Source: Rachicladosporium sp. CCFEE 5018 (taxonomy: Eukaryota > Ascomycota > Dothideomycetes > Cladosporiales > Cladosporiaceae). From it: 64,000 bases of DNA. Of this stretch, positions 35,238-44,925 are shown one piece after another (positions within the stretch are counted from its first letter, which is position 1; each line of letters opens with the position of its first letter). The stretch spans positions 7,631 through 71,630 of the forward strand of contig KZ111191.1 of NCBI GenBank assembly GCA_002077045.2. The letters run 5' to 3'. Under the pieces are notes generated by a model. It ran no database searches, was not told the origin of the DNA, and saw nothing but the letters and a program-made list of their open reading frames with translations. The position numbers were made by a program, and so were the translations under genes.

Positions 35238-36154
35238 GATGCTGTGCTTGATCTTGAAAAGCAGGAGCTTGAGAGATGGGGAGAGCCCTTACATTGATAC
35301 TTATGAGTTCAGACGAAGCGACTGGGATTATATGGTATGACCCCGTAGTGGTGAGCATCTTCTCCACGCCGATATCGTCGAAGCAGCCTCTCACAAGCCA
35401 CCATACCAAACCATAGTATGTTACGCGAAGAGTGCTGAGCGCCGATAAGCATGCAGTCTTGGTATGCACCCTTGTAGTGTGGAGTGCAGCGATCCAGAAG
35501 TCGCCGGTGGGATGCAGAGATAAGGGCTCTTTTACGTGCCCTATCAGTTCACGCTCAGTCAGCTTTTCCAGGGTGTTGGACTCGCGTGAGCATTGGACTT
35601 TGCAGGAAGCCGGCGTTGGCTTTGTGTTTCTTCTTTTCGCTCAGGCCATATGGTGCGATATGAGTGCTGTCATGTTCCCAGGGAGATCACTACCTTACAG
35701 ACTCAACGGTGTTCGCCGCCTCCTGGGCGCGAGTGAGATCCTGCATGGTACAGGCGCGCGGCGGACTTGATCGCGTGATGGTTGATCTCGAGAGAACTTT
35801 CATCTCCTCGGGCACACCAACTGACAGCATGGAGGCAGGAGCTTGACTACATTTCCTCTGTGTATCAAGACAGACCATTGGGAAAGAAAGCAAGACTTGG
35901 AGCCTCAGGCAGAGATCCGGAATGGCTGTTGATCAGGTTAAAGTGGCGGCTAAATCACAGCTCGAGTCCCCACCCCGACTCCACGAGTGTCACGAAACGT
36001 GCCCGTAGGAACCGGCGGCGCCATTGATGCAGGTATATATTGCTGTTGCTGCAAGTAGCAGAGCCTCATCTCGTGATTGAGAGAAGCTGTAAGTGTGTGT
36101 TTATTGCTTTCCACGTTTGCAGCGACGCCAAATCTCCACTCCTCGATCTCAATC
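35238..36154. promoter_or_regulatory. Shared upstream region, DUR3 and polyol dehydrogenase
   Basis: 917 bp between divergent start codons. No gene supported. It contains several GATA/TATC sites (e.g. near 35273, 35299, 35373 and 35445), compatible with GATA-factor nitrogen control of DUR3, although such sites are frequent by chance. Confidence 0.4.
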
Positions 36155-37521
36155 ATGCTTCTAATCAGGTCGAAGCTCGCAAGCTCCGCTGCGAGGGCGT
36201 CGAGCAGCGTGGTTCGCCAACGCGGTGCCGTCAAGTCTTTCGAGAGGCTGGGCGGTGTGAAGTTCTTGGGGAGCAGGTCGTTGTCAACAACAGTCTCGAG
36301 GTCATGTGCTGCTCATAATGTATGGCGAATCGCTTCATGCCAGGTGTAGCTTGCGGACTAACCGGCGTCCCAGAACCTCTCCTTCGTCCTCGAAAAGCAA
36401 GACCACGTCAAATTCGAAGACCGCCCAATTCCCACCATCCAAGACGCCCACGACGTGATCGTGAACGTCAAGTACACCGGCATCTGCGGCAGCGATGTGC
36501 ACTACTGGACTCATGGCGCGATCGGCAACTTCGTGGTCCGCGCCCCCATGGTGCTCGGTCACGAGTCCTCAGGGATCGTAGAGCAAGTAGGAGATAAAGT
36601 CAAGAACCTGAAGGTCGGCGATCGCGTGGCCATGGAGCCTGGCGTTCCTTGCAGGAGATGCGAGAGGTGTCTTGAGGGGTACTACAATCTGTGTGATGAT
36701 ATGAAGTTTGCGGCGACGCCGCCCTACGATGGGACGTTGGCGAAGTACTACAGGGTGCCGGAAGACTTTGCGTATAAGCTGCCGGATCATGTCACGCTCG
36801 AGGAGGGTGCCGTTGTCGAGCCGCTGTCCGTGGGCGTACACGTCGTCAAGCAGGGTGATGTGAAGCCAGGAGACAGTGTGGTTGTCTACGGTGCTGGGCC
36901 CGTTGGACTACTCTGCTGTGCTGTCGCGAAGGCATCCGGCGCATCGAAGGTTGTGTGCATTGACGTCAACGAGGACCGTCTGCAGTTCGCCGGCAAGTAC
37001 GCCGCCACTCACCTCTTCCGCTCGCAACGCGTTTCGTCTGAAGAGAACGCGGCAAACATGATCAAGGAGGCTGAGCTCGGTGCTGGTGCTGATGTTGCAA
37101 TCGATGCTACTGGCGCCGAGCCGTGCATCCAGCAAGCCATCCACGCACTTCGTGTTGGCGGCACGTTCGTGCAGGCTGGCATGGGCAAGGACAACATCAC
37201 CTGGCCGATTACTACAATGTGCGCGAAGGAGCTGAATGTCAGAGGCAGTTTCAGGTATAAGGCTGGTGACTACAAGCTGGCTGTGGATCTGATCGCGACT
37301 GGCAAGGTGGACGTCAAGCAGCTCATCACTGGAAGTGTGGCGTTCGAGCAGGCTGAAATCGCTTTCGAGAGGGTGAAGAAGAGCGAGGGGATCAAGACCT
37401 TGATCAGGGGTCCGGGCGTTGTGAGTGATCGACACGTGTTGTGTTACTTGAGCCTCTGCTAATCTCAACACAGAACGAGTCGTCGCTTGCACAGGCCGCG
37501 AACATCACTTTGACCAATTGA
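36155..37521 (+). CDS. Zinc polyol dehydrogenase (xylitol / L-arabinitol / sorbitol DH) with mitochondrial-type leader
   Basis: Exons 36155-36319, 36374-37420 and 37474-37521 (introns 54 and 53 bp, the first with a CTAAC branch site); 419 residues. The catalytic domain has the GICGSDVHYW and GHESSG zinc ligands, the four-cysteine structural-zinc loop CRRCERCLEGYYNLC and the Rossmann motif GAGPVGLL. Blocks such as KFAATPPYDGTLAKYY and PLSVGVHVVKQG are typical of fungal xylitol dehydrogenases, which oxidise polyols with NAD. Unusually, exon 1 adds about 55 residues rich in Arg, Ser, Ala and Val and nearly free of acidic residues (MLLIRSKLASSAARASSSVV..), followed by VTRSLSTT-like processing sequence. 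This looks like a mitochondrial presequence, whereas the family is usually cytosolic. Sugar-alcohol substrate not resolved. Confidence 0.88.
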
Positions 37522-38038
37522 AAGGATCGCGACATATCATGCTATAATGAGGACCAGATCGACAGAGCCTATACTCTTCACTGGATCACTACTGGCCGCT
37601 GTCATGCACCGAAGACCTCTCCGAGTTAAGTGCGGACTGCGTTAGCACACAGCAAGAATGCCAGCATGGAAGAGGAAAGACTGGCCGCGCCAACCTCGGC
37701 ATGTTGCAAGAGATACGAATGCATCTCATAATTGCAATCGTCGGTCTTACCGTGCTGGGTTCACGCTACCCTAAGTGCTTCAGGAAATAGTCTCGCAAAG
37801 TACGAGGTATATACGTAGTTTATACACAACCATGCGAGCATCGGCAGTCGAGTGAGTTTTGGAAAGTGGGTCCACAAGGCAGGCGTGCAGCTGCCTCGCA
37901 ACGACCTTCCATTCTTGGCGACTTCACCACACCAGAACACGATCTCCGTTCACTTCCTTAGCAGATACGTCTTTCTTCACTCTTCTTTCGATCTCAGTAC
38001 CGATTTCCTGAAGTAATATTAGCTGTGTCTATCATAAG
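37522..38038. other. Intergenic
   Basis: About 517 bp with no supported gene between the polyol dehydrogenase and the acetyltransferase; both are on the plus strand, so it contains the first gene's 3' UTR and the second's promoter. Confidence 0.45.
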
Positions 38039-38786
38039 ATGATTCGACTAGCAACTGAAGCAGATTTGCTGCCCGCATCTCAAGGTAAGACGTTGCACGA
38101 TGAACATCCCGTTATATGTTTCTAACCCACGCAGTCTGCGCTCGCGCCTTCAGCTCAGACAACCTTTTTGGCGAGCTCATCCATCCGTATCGTCATCAGT
38201 ACCCCGAGGATGTTCATATCTATTTCAGAAAGCGTTTCATTCACAAGTACCACAAGCCAGACAACACGTTTCTCGTAGCCATCGACGAGAACGACGCCAT
38301 TATTGGCCTAGCACATTGGTGCAGGTTTCGTACGGACCAAGACGACAGCGAAGAGAAGCCACTTGGCGACGGCGGACTGCCGCCGAATCGCGCGGCGGAC
38401 CAGAAGATGGAGGATGTCATCGAGAGGTCCATGCCGTATGCCGAGCACTTCTGGAGTGGTACGTTCCAGCTGACGCCTTGTCTGCGTCTTGCGGGTATCT
38501 GACTCTAGTCCCAGGTCCTCGTGCGGAGTCGTGGTATCTTTCTTGTCTGGCCGTTGATCCGAGTACCCAAGGCAAGGGTATCGGTAAACCTCTCGTGGCT
38601 TGGGGTTTTGAGCAAGCAGCGAACGAGGGCGTATGCGTGAGTGTAATATCGGCGCGCGGCAAGGAAGGATTTTACCGAAAATGTGGGTTCGGACCTGAGA
38701 GCGTTGGCAGCGCATGCTCCGGCGAAGGTAATCCCCTACTGGGAATCGAGGGAGGCGATATTTTCTTTCAGGACGTGGACCGTTAG
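38039..38786 (+). CDS. GNAT-family N-acetyltransferase
   Basis: Exons 38039-38084, 38135-38458 and 38515-38786 (introns 50 and 56 bp); 213 residues. Splicing gives MIRLATEADLLPASQ-VCARAFSSDNLF, the usual opening of a fungal GNAT. The acetyl-CoA binding loop is visible as LSCLAVDPSTQGKGIGKPLVAWGFEQA (motif A, Q/RxxGxG), followed by VSVISARGKEGFYRKCGFGPE, the typical strand-helix end. The middle is acidic (DQDDSEEKPLGDGG). Substrate unknown; most fungal relatives act on small amines or are uncharacterised. It converges with the small acidic-protein gene, leaving only about 10 bp between stop codons. Confidence 0.86.
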
Positions 38787-38796
38787 ATCGAGAGTC

Positions 38797-39240
38797 TCAG
38801 GTCGTCGATTTTTCTGGTGGCTCTTCGCTTTGTTCCTCTTCCAGCGCACTCGAATCGCTATCTTCGGCAGCCTCGTCAGAATGTGGACCATGCGTCTTTC
38901 TTGGTTCGGCTTCAAGCTCAGTCTTGCTACCTTCAATCTCCTCCCAAAGTTCCTGCATGGCTTGGTCGATCTCTGGGTCTTCGCCAGCGGGGTCGTGCTT
39001 TCGCACGATGTGCCACAGTAATTCGGCCTCGTAATGTTTGCTCCACGCTTCGTCGACATCTGGAAGCAAAGATGCAAGTAACAGCAACAGCTTCATGCAA
39101 TGGTAGCGAGGAACTCCAGGTTCTTCGATCATTTTCTCGGTCTCATCTAGACACTCATCAAGCCTGTGGGCCTAGAAGAGATCGAGTAGGGTATTATACC
39201 TGTCGGTGTAGACGATCTCGCTGGGGCTCGGGATTACCAT
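38797..39240 (-). pseudogene. Small acidic protein gene with an in-frame TAG at codon 23
   Basis: From ATG 39240 the frame reads MVIPSPSEIVYTDRYNTLLDLF, then TAG at 39174-39172, then AHRLDECLDETEKMIEEPGV and on to a stop at 38797, in the same frame throughout. Both sides look coding and join smoothly if the stop were CAG (Gln), one C-to-T change. The 28-bp GT..AG segment there is too short for a normal intron. The rest is helical and acidic (CMKLLLLLASLLPDVDEAW, EIDQAMQELWEEIEG), 147 codons in all. If translation starts at the later ATG 39132, a 111-residue protein remains. Family not recognised. Alternatives are sequencing error, readthrough, or a genuinely broken or shortened gene. Confidence 0.5.
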
Positions 39241-40835
39241 TGTCTTCCGAAGCGCTGATAACGATCTTGATGATGAGGGCGATCTATTGGACTGAGATGC
39301 GATGCAGGTCAGGAAGCTGACGTCTCGAGAAGGTGGGTGCGAGAAACCAAGTCGATAGGTGTCAAGCCAAGACACTGTTGACGAGGTAGGAGTGTCCGAA
39401 TACTCAGCGCAGGGAAGCCAGAGCAGTTGGATCTGGACTTGCTTCCTGCTCAACCATCACTTCATATGCGTCTTGCGCTCACTGCCCATAGCTTACGACA
39501 TCACTCATGGAGCCTCATCGAGACGGAGTGATGACGGCGTCGAATGGCTACATTGCAGGAATCCCTTCTGACTGCACATTCTCGCGTCGAGTAGGCTAGG
39601 ATACTACTGCTCTCGTGACACTTCTCGACCCCGAACTGATCGACATCAGACCGGACTCTCTGGTCCTTTACAGTAGACTTAGCATCGGGTTGCTGTTGTA
39701 CTTGGGCGAGGCACTGGAAGGCACGACTACACATTGTACCTTCCCATGTATCGCAAGACGTGCCTATATAGACCTCGCGTCTACCAACATTGTGCGGACT
39801 AGCGAGTATGTTTATGGGCTGAAGGGCTGTATTGTCGATATCGTGGCCCAACCTATGGCAGACAGTCCGGACGCTCCTCCCGTAGGTAGGCCGAAGTGTT
39901 GGCTTTGCAATCGACTTCGTAGCCCTTACCTCAGAACACGAGATAGCAGCTTATCGTGCGCCCACATCACGATGCGAAGCGCTATCGAGATGCAATCTTC
40001 TGCAGATGTCTCATGTCGGTACAAGGGGTGAGGTCGATGGTTGCACGATCATAGAAGAGCGGCCGATCGCCAGGGTATTCGGGCCCTGCCTCCCTTCCCG
40101 GTCCAATAAGATCCATCGCCTTACAGATCATGTGACTTCGGGGGAACATCGAGCGAGCTTTCTGTCGAAGGCTGTAGGCGGCGACGAGTCCATTTAAAGA
40201 TAGGGTGTACAGCCATACCCAGTCCGCTCATAGGAGTCGGCTCCTAGCTTTGTCAGATTGCTCAGCGTCGTGTCTGAGGAGGTGTAATTCGGTCGGGCGC
40301 CGAATGCCAAGACCTGTCTCTGCGACTAGCTCCCGGCCTCCCACACTCGCGCCCTGCTGCTGCTCACCACCATCTCCAACCGCGCCATCTCCGCCAGAGA
40401 TTCCCCCCACCCCTGCCGGCGATAACATACACACCACCGCCAACACCGCCACCCTCTCGCAACAACCGGAATATGCTGGCTGGCGGCGTCGCGATCACCC
40501 TAACCTCCACACGTCGTGTCGCTAGTGCTGTGGAGTAGCTGCACCGCTTCCTGATTGCGCCAGCGCAACTTCAACCTCGTGTCGTTCGCGCGCACACCCA
40601 CGCTCCACCCATACATCGACCCGCGCCCACGCAGTGCGACTGCACCCATCGCTCGCGACCGCCCTTCGTCCTTTCCTGGACACTCCCCCCGGCTTCGCCA
40701 CCTTTCCGCTGCTGACAGCCTCGTCTCGGGACATCTCTCCTGCGCATGCACTTGACTCGACCTCATTGACTGCATTCTGCATATATTGGCGCATCGACTA
40801 CATAGACACGAGTACAGTCATCATTCCGCATCGAC
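39241..40835. other. Long upstream region of the SomA-like gene
   Basis: About 1.6 kb with no supported gene. Roughly 40310-40760 is strongly pyrimidine-rich on the plus strand (long runs of C and T), resembling an extended 5' leader; regulators of this family often have long, upstream-ORF-bearing leaders. A few short frames there could be upstream ORFs, but none is supported individually. Confidence 0.45.
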
Positions 40836-42133
40836 ATGAGCCAGACGCAGCAGTTGAACATGGGTGGACCCGTCGGCGGTGGCATGGCGGGACAGCATCC
40901 CCAGCAGCAACAAATGAATGCGCCAACGCCCACCAACGCCGGAAGTCCCCACGACCCACAGGGCGACATCAACCGACTCAATGCCTATATCTACGAGTAC
41001 TTCCTACGCACCCAGAACTATGATGTTGCACGCGCCATGGTCGACTGCGGCCAGTTTGGACTCGCCAAACAATCGCCCAACTCGCGCCAGCCTAACGGCA
41101 TTGACGACTCGGACCCGTCGCGACCGAAAGATCTGCCTGAACCACAATTTGAGAATCCGAGCGACAAGCCTTTCCTCATCGATTGGTGGTGTCAATTTTG
41201 GGACATATTCAACGCGCGACGGAGTAATGGCAAGCCTTCTGCGATATCATATGTCAGTACTCAGCGACAAGCACAGAAGCAGCGAATGGCCATAATGGGT
41301 AATGCGGATCCTGCAACGCAGATGGGAATGCGCAACAACACAGCCATGATCAACGGCATGATGCCAGAGAACCTCAAGAAGGCAGCTATGGTGAACGCTG
41401 GTAATATGTAGGTGTCATGTTCGTATGTGAGGATTGGTCCCAGGCTAACATACATGCGAAGGAACCCCGCGATGGCAGCACGCATGCAGCAACAACAGCA
41501 ACAACTGCGTGCTCAACAAGGCCAGATGATGCAGGGCCAGCAGATGGAGCGATCCAACTCTCAAATGGAGATGAACGGGCCCCGATCAAACTCGCCGGGC
41601 TCCGGTGACGCTCCATCGCCAAAGCGGCAACGACTGGAGGGCAACATGCAGATGAGACCGCAAGGCCAAGGCGGTCAGATGCCAAACAATCAGGTGGGTC
41701 CCGACCAAATGCCCCTCGATCCCGCCGCTGCACATCGCGCCCGTGAGCTACTCGAGAGCCACGGGATGGACCCCAATCTCATGCCCGCAGAACAGTTCCA
41801 CCTCCTTGCAAGGCAGCCTACTAACGCGCAACGGAAGTCTGTGGAGACCTACTCGCAACAAATGCAAAATCACATGAAAACGGCAATGGCACAGAATCAA
41901 GCAAATTCTAACATGAACAAGGGCATGCCTCCCAATGCTGCGAACATGGGTCCAACCGGCGCGCAAGGAAGTCCGCTCAGCCAAGCTGGCATCGATAACG
42001 CCATGGGCGACTATGCAAATGGTGCCATGCGATCTGGTATGGTGCCGAATCCAGGCAGTCAAGGCGCTGCTGGTAGCAATGGCGGTAACCACGCATTGCA
42101 AGACTATCAGATGCAGTTGATGTTGCTTGAGCA
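40836..42133 (+). CDS. LisH-domain regulator of the SomA/Flo8 family, 3' part lost at gap
   Basis: Exon 1 40836-41407, intron 54 bp, exon 2 from 41462 into the N gap. The start MSQTQQLNMGGPVGGG leads to the LisH motif at about residues 48-75 (DINRLNAYIYEYFLRTQNYDVARAMV), then DKPFLIDWWCQFWDIFNARR, the conserved core of SomA/Flo8-type transcription regulators. A long Gln/Met/Asn-rich region follows (AARMQQQQQQLRAQQGQMM), with LDPAAAHRARELLESHGMDP and RQPTNAQRKSVETYSQQM. The frame stops at the gap after ALQDYQMQLMLLE. These proteins act in the nucleus downstream of cAMP/PKA to control adhesion, conidiation and biofilm formation. About half to two-thirds of the protein is probably missing; it should be on another contig. 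Confidence 0.85.
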
Positions 42134-42233
42134 NNNNNNNNNNNNNNNNNNNNNNNNNNNNNNNNNNNNNNNNNNNNNNNNNNNNNNNNNNNNNNNNNNN
42201 NNNNNNNNNNNNNNNNNNNNNNNNNNNNNNNNN
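42134..42233. other. Assembly gap (100 N)
   Basis: A second placeholder of exactly 100 N, cutting the SomA-like gene on its left and abutting a telomere repeat array on its right. Confidence 0.97.
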
Positions 42234-42339
42234 AACCCTAACCCTAACCCTAACCCTAACCCTAACCCTAACCCTAACCCTAACCCTAACCCTAACCCTA
42301 ACCCTAACCCTAACCCTAACCCTAACCCTATAACCCTAA
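42234..42339. repeat. Telomere repeat array (CCCTAA)n
   Basis: About 16-17 tandem copies of CCCTAA, perfect except for one CCCTATAA variant near the inner end. The C-rich strand reads 5' to 3' into the sequence, which is the orientation of a chromosome's left end. The last unit (CCCTAAG) passes directly into coding sequence at 42335 onwards, with no subtelomeric repeat between. Confidence 0.95.
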
Positions 42340-42892
42340 GAGATGTGGGCATTTGGCTGGGAAGCTGCTGGTGTCTAGAGAGGTGTTTGGGAATCGGCTA
42401 AGGGCGGCTTGTAAGGCGAGGGATGATAGTGGGAGTGGGATTGTGATCATCGCAAGGACTGATGCGAGGGCTGGGAAGGACGCGGAGGGTAACGGTGGCT
42501 TTGATGAGGCTGTGCTTCGATTGAAGATGGCTGCGGAGATTGGAGTCGATGCGCTGTTCTTCGAGGCATTGCAAGATCAAAGAGAATGCGAGAGGGCGAT
42601 TGCTGCGCTGCCAAAGCTTCCAGTACTGCTGAACATGGTTCCTGGGGGTAAGACTCCAATCATGACCAATGCTGATGCGAAGAAGCTTGGTTTCCGTATC
42701 GTGATCTGGCCGACTGCTGGGCTTGAGGCTGTAGTACCCGCGCTGGAGAACACGTATCGAGAGCTCAAGGAGGAAGACGTGGTGTATACGGAAGGTGCGC
42801 TGGGACCAGGCAAGCTCTTCGCAGTATGCGGTCTAAAAGATCTGATGGCCTTCGATGAGAGCGTGGGTGGCAAGGCGTATAGCGGATCATGA
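42335..42892 (+). pseudogene. Isocitrate lyase / PEP mutase family enzyme, truncated by the telomere
   Basis: An open frame in phase with the end of the telomere array reads PKRCGHLAGKLLVSREVFGN, then IVIIARTDARAG, VDALFFEAL, LPVLLNMVPGGKTP and GFRIVIWPTAGLEA, ending at TGA 42890-42892. These are the C-terminal two-thirds of an ICL/PEP-mutase barrel; K(K/R)CGH (42338-42352) carries the catalytic cysteine of lyases in this superfamily. The N-terminal ~100 residues, including the substrate/Mg-binding loops, are gone: the sequence before the motif is telomere repeat. Family enzymes split or rearrange C-C or C-P bonds of 2-oxoacid-like substrates. The remnant cannot start normally and is likely non-functional. 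Confidence 0.85.
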
Positions 42893-43336
42893 CGGATCGG
42901 CACTCGTTGCTGGACATGCCCGCATATTCTTGTTCGTCTTCACATGCGACCGCAACGGTTTACAAATGCTGCGGTGCCATCGATCGGCAAAAGCCTTTGT
43001 ATCTAGCAAAGCTCCAAGACTCCAGACCCAGCATGTCTCTGGCGATGACTAGCGGCGATACGTCGATGCAGCGATTATTGTAGCGGCTACAGAGCGTTGA
43101 TGAGAGCTTTGAGGAGTACAGGTCACTACTTAACCCATCGACTTCGGCTGGGACAAGTCGCCCGTTCCGCGGCACTGCTGGTAGAAGTGATTGAGATTGA
43201 ATTCACCGAGCCGCCACAAAGGAGCAGTGAGCCCTCGCAATACATTACACAGTAGTATGTACAGCACAGATCCTGCGCAGAGCCAAATGGTATCATCCAA
43301 AACGCCGATTTTCGATTGCGCCCAATCTCCCCTCAA
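42893..43336. other. Subtelomeric intergenic stretch
   Basis: 444 bp between convergent remnants (PEP mutase on plus; zinc-ribbon tail on minus). No gene seen. Confidence 0.45.
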
Positions 43337-43600
43337 TCACTTATACACGGGCTGCCCTCCAGTCTGCTGATACTGCTGCGGCGGCGCTCCTCCACCAGGC
43401 GGCCCTTGACTCCACCCCTGATGTCCCTGCTGCTGCAACGGTATCGGCCCCCCCGGCGGCGGCGCACCCCCATTCATCTGGCTCTGCACATCTGGCCGGA
43501 ACTTGATGTCTTGCTGGAAGTTACACACATGGCAGCCGACTGATTGGTAGGGCTTCAGGCTGAAGGGTATGAGCGGGACGAAGCAGAAGGTGAAAAGCCG
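43337..43600 (-). pseudogene. C-terminal remnant of a zinc-ribbon-type protein
   Basis: A minus-strand frame ending in TGA at 43339-43337 reads TFCFVPLIPFSLKPYQSVGC, HVCNFQQDIKFRPDVQ and then a Gly/Pro/Gln-rich tail. It resembles the second half of small fungal zinc-ribbon proteins, where WFTFCFVPLIPF is followed by a CxxCNF knuckle. The first half, including the first cysteine pair, is not present upstream: lipase coding sequence sits there, in a different frame. It is therefore a fragment joined to the lipase. The family identification rests on pattern memory only. Confidence 0.5.
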
Positions 43601-44377
43601 AATGCTTCGAGAGCTTTGTAAAGCTTCGGGACGTTGAAGGGTTTCAGGCGACGGAAGACGTGGTCTGCGAAGGCTGAGCCTCGATGGGGTGTGGCTATCG
43701 TCGTAAGTGACAGGACTTTCACGCCAGAGGGCTTGAGACGGGAGATCATATAGCGGGAGTCGAGACCGCTGCTGCTGTTTAGTGTCGCACTCAATGAACG
43801 CTTGAGCTTTACTGCTTACCCCTGGGCGAAAGTTAGTCGTCTGTTCCTGAAGCTCGATGTGCATCGTGACTGACCATGCTGTGTCTGCTCACTGTTAGCA
43901 ATGGTCCGGTCAAATCTGCATCCAGTGGACTCACGCAATGATGTTGACTGCTTTTCCTTGCGCCTTCTCCTCGATCCTCACAGCCAAAGCATCAGCCCTC
44001 TGCTCGATTGATCCACTAGCCGGCACGCTGGCAGTGATGACCTCGACATTCTTAGCCGCAAGGGCATCCGTGATGCCACGCCAGTACTTCAGCCCAGGCA
44101 GATTCAGTACTTGCAACGGGTCCGGCACAAGATGCAGCTCTTCGAATCCGAGAAGGCCGTGTGCAAGGATGATGGGATGTTTCGGCGTCGCATACGACTC
44201 GCGAAGAGCTGCAAAGGCATTGCCGACAAGGTCAAGGTCTTTGAGGCGAGGATCATGCGATTCGTGGTCGAAGCGCGTGGTGGACGCGTGCAGCTTTGCC
44301 ACATGGCGGTTGTACAAGAGTACACATTTGGGCAAGGCGACGCGTCGACGGAGAGCCGTCCGGTGGATCAGTATCAT
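43555..44377 (-). pseudogene. Mitochondrial-type triacylglycerol lipase, C-terminally truncated, with tiny exons
   Basis: ATG 44377; exon 1 44377-43935, then 10 nt (43884-43875), apparently 2 nt (GG), then the last exon from about 43783. Spliced, the active-site region reads NIIA-HSM-GGLDSRYMISRL, i.e. the nucleophile-elbow serine of AHSMGG. Earlier are a basic leader (ILIHRTALRRRVALPKCVLL), the oxyanion block PIILAHGLLGF, and VITASVPASGSIEQRA. After the elbow come LSLTTIATPHRGSAFADH and VPKLYKALEAFGF. Homology then stops, and the frame ends in TGA (43555) within out-of-frame zinc-ribbon DNA. The C-terminal part with the catalytic acid and histidine is missing, so the product should be inactive. 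Confidence 0.65.
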
Positions 44378-44925
44378 CGCTGGGGAGCATGGGGGCTCAT
44401 TGTGGACGGAGGAGGTGCATTGGCATGGCGACTATAAATATGTGGAACCTGGATCAAGGACCCAAACATCGAACACGCGAAGTTGTCACTTCAGCACGGA
44501 CCGCTTCGTTTCGCAGCACAATGGAGCAGACGAGAGTAAGGAACCCCATGGCTACAATAACGCATGGACATCGTCGTCGTCAACAGAACGCCTGCCTGGA
44601 CAGCGTTCTTAGCAGAGTTGCACTGTCATCGGTGTGTGGCGCCTAATATGGGGGGCGTGTTCAGAACAGCTTCTGGTCGAAACATATACACCCTCGCGCG
44701 ATCGTCCTCAGCGGCGCGATTGGCGGTGTCAGCTGTGAGGACATCTTCCAGGGACCTCCGTGATCAATGAAGATACCTGGTAGACACGGTACCACGGTAA
44801 GGCCAAGGCCGCGCAGTTACCAGTGTCAGATGAACGCTTGATGGTTTGGACATCCTCTCGACGAACTGCACAAGCTGCGGCTTAGACTGTAATCTAAAGG
44901 GTATTTACAGTAGCTAATGCTCTGA
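44378..44925. other. Intergenic
   Basis: 548 bp between the lipase start (minus) and the VMA10 stop (minus). No gene supported; it contains the lipase promoter and the VMA10 3' UTR. Confidence 0.45.

Noticed and set aside
39145..39174. A 28-bp microintron to remove the TAG in the small acidic-protein gene
   Set aside because: Far below the 47-bp minimum seen for other introns in the window and without a branch site.
42107..42352. Open frames encoding repeats of Asn-Pro or Leu-Gly
   Set aside because: They are translations of the telomere repeat and the N gap.
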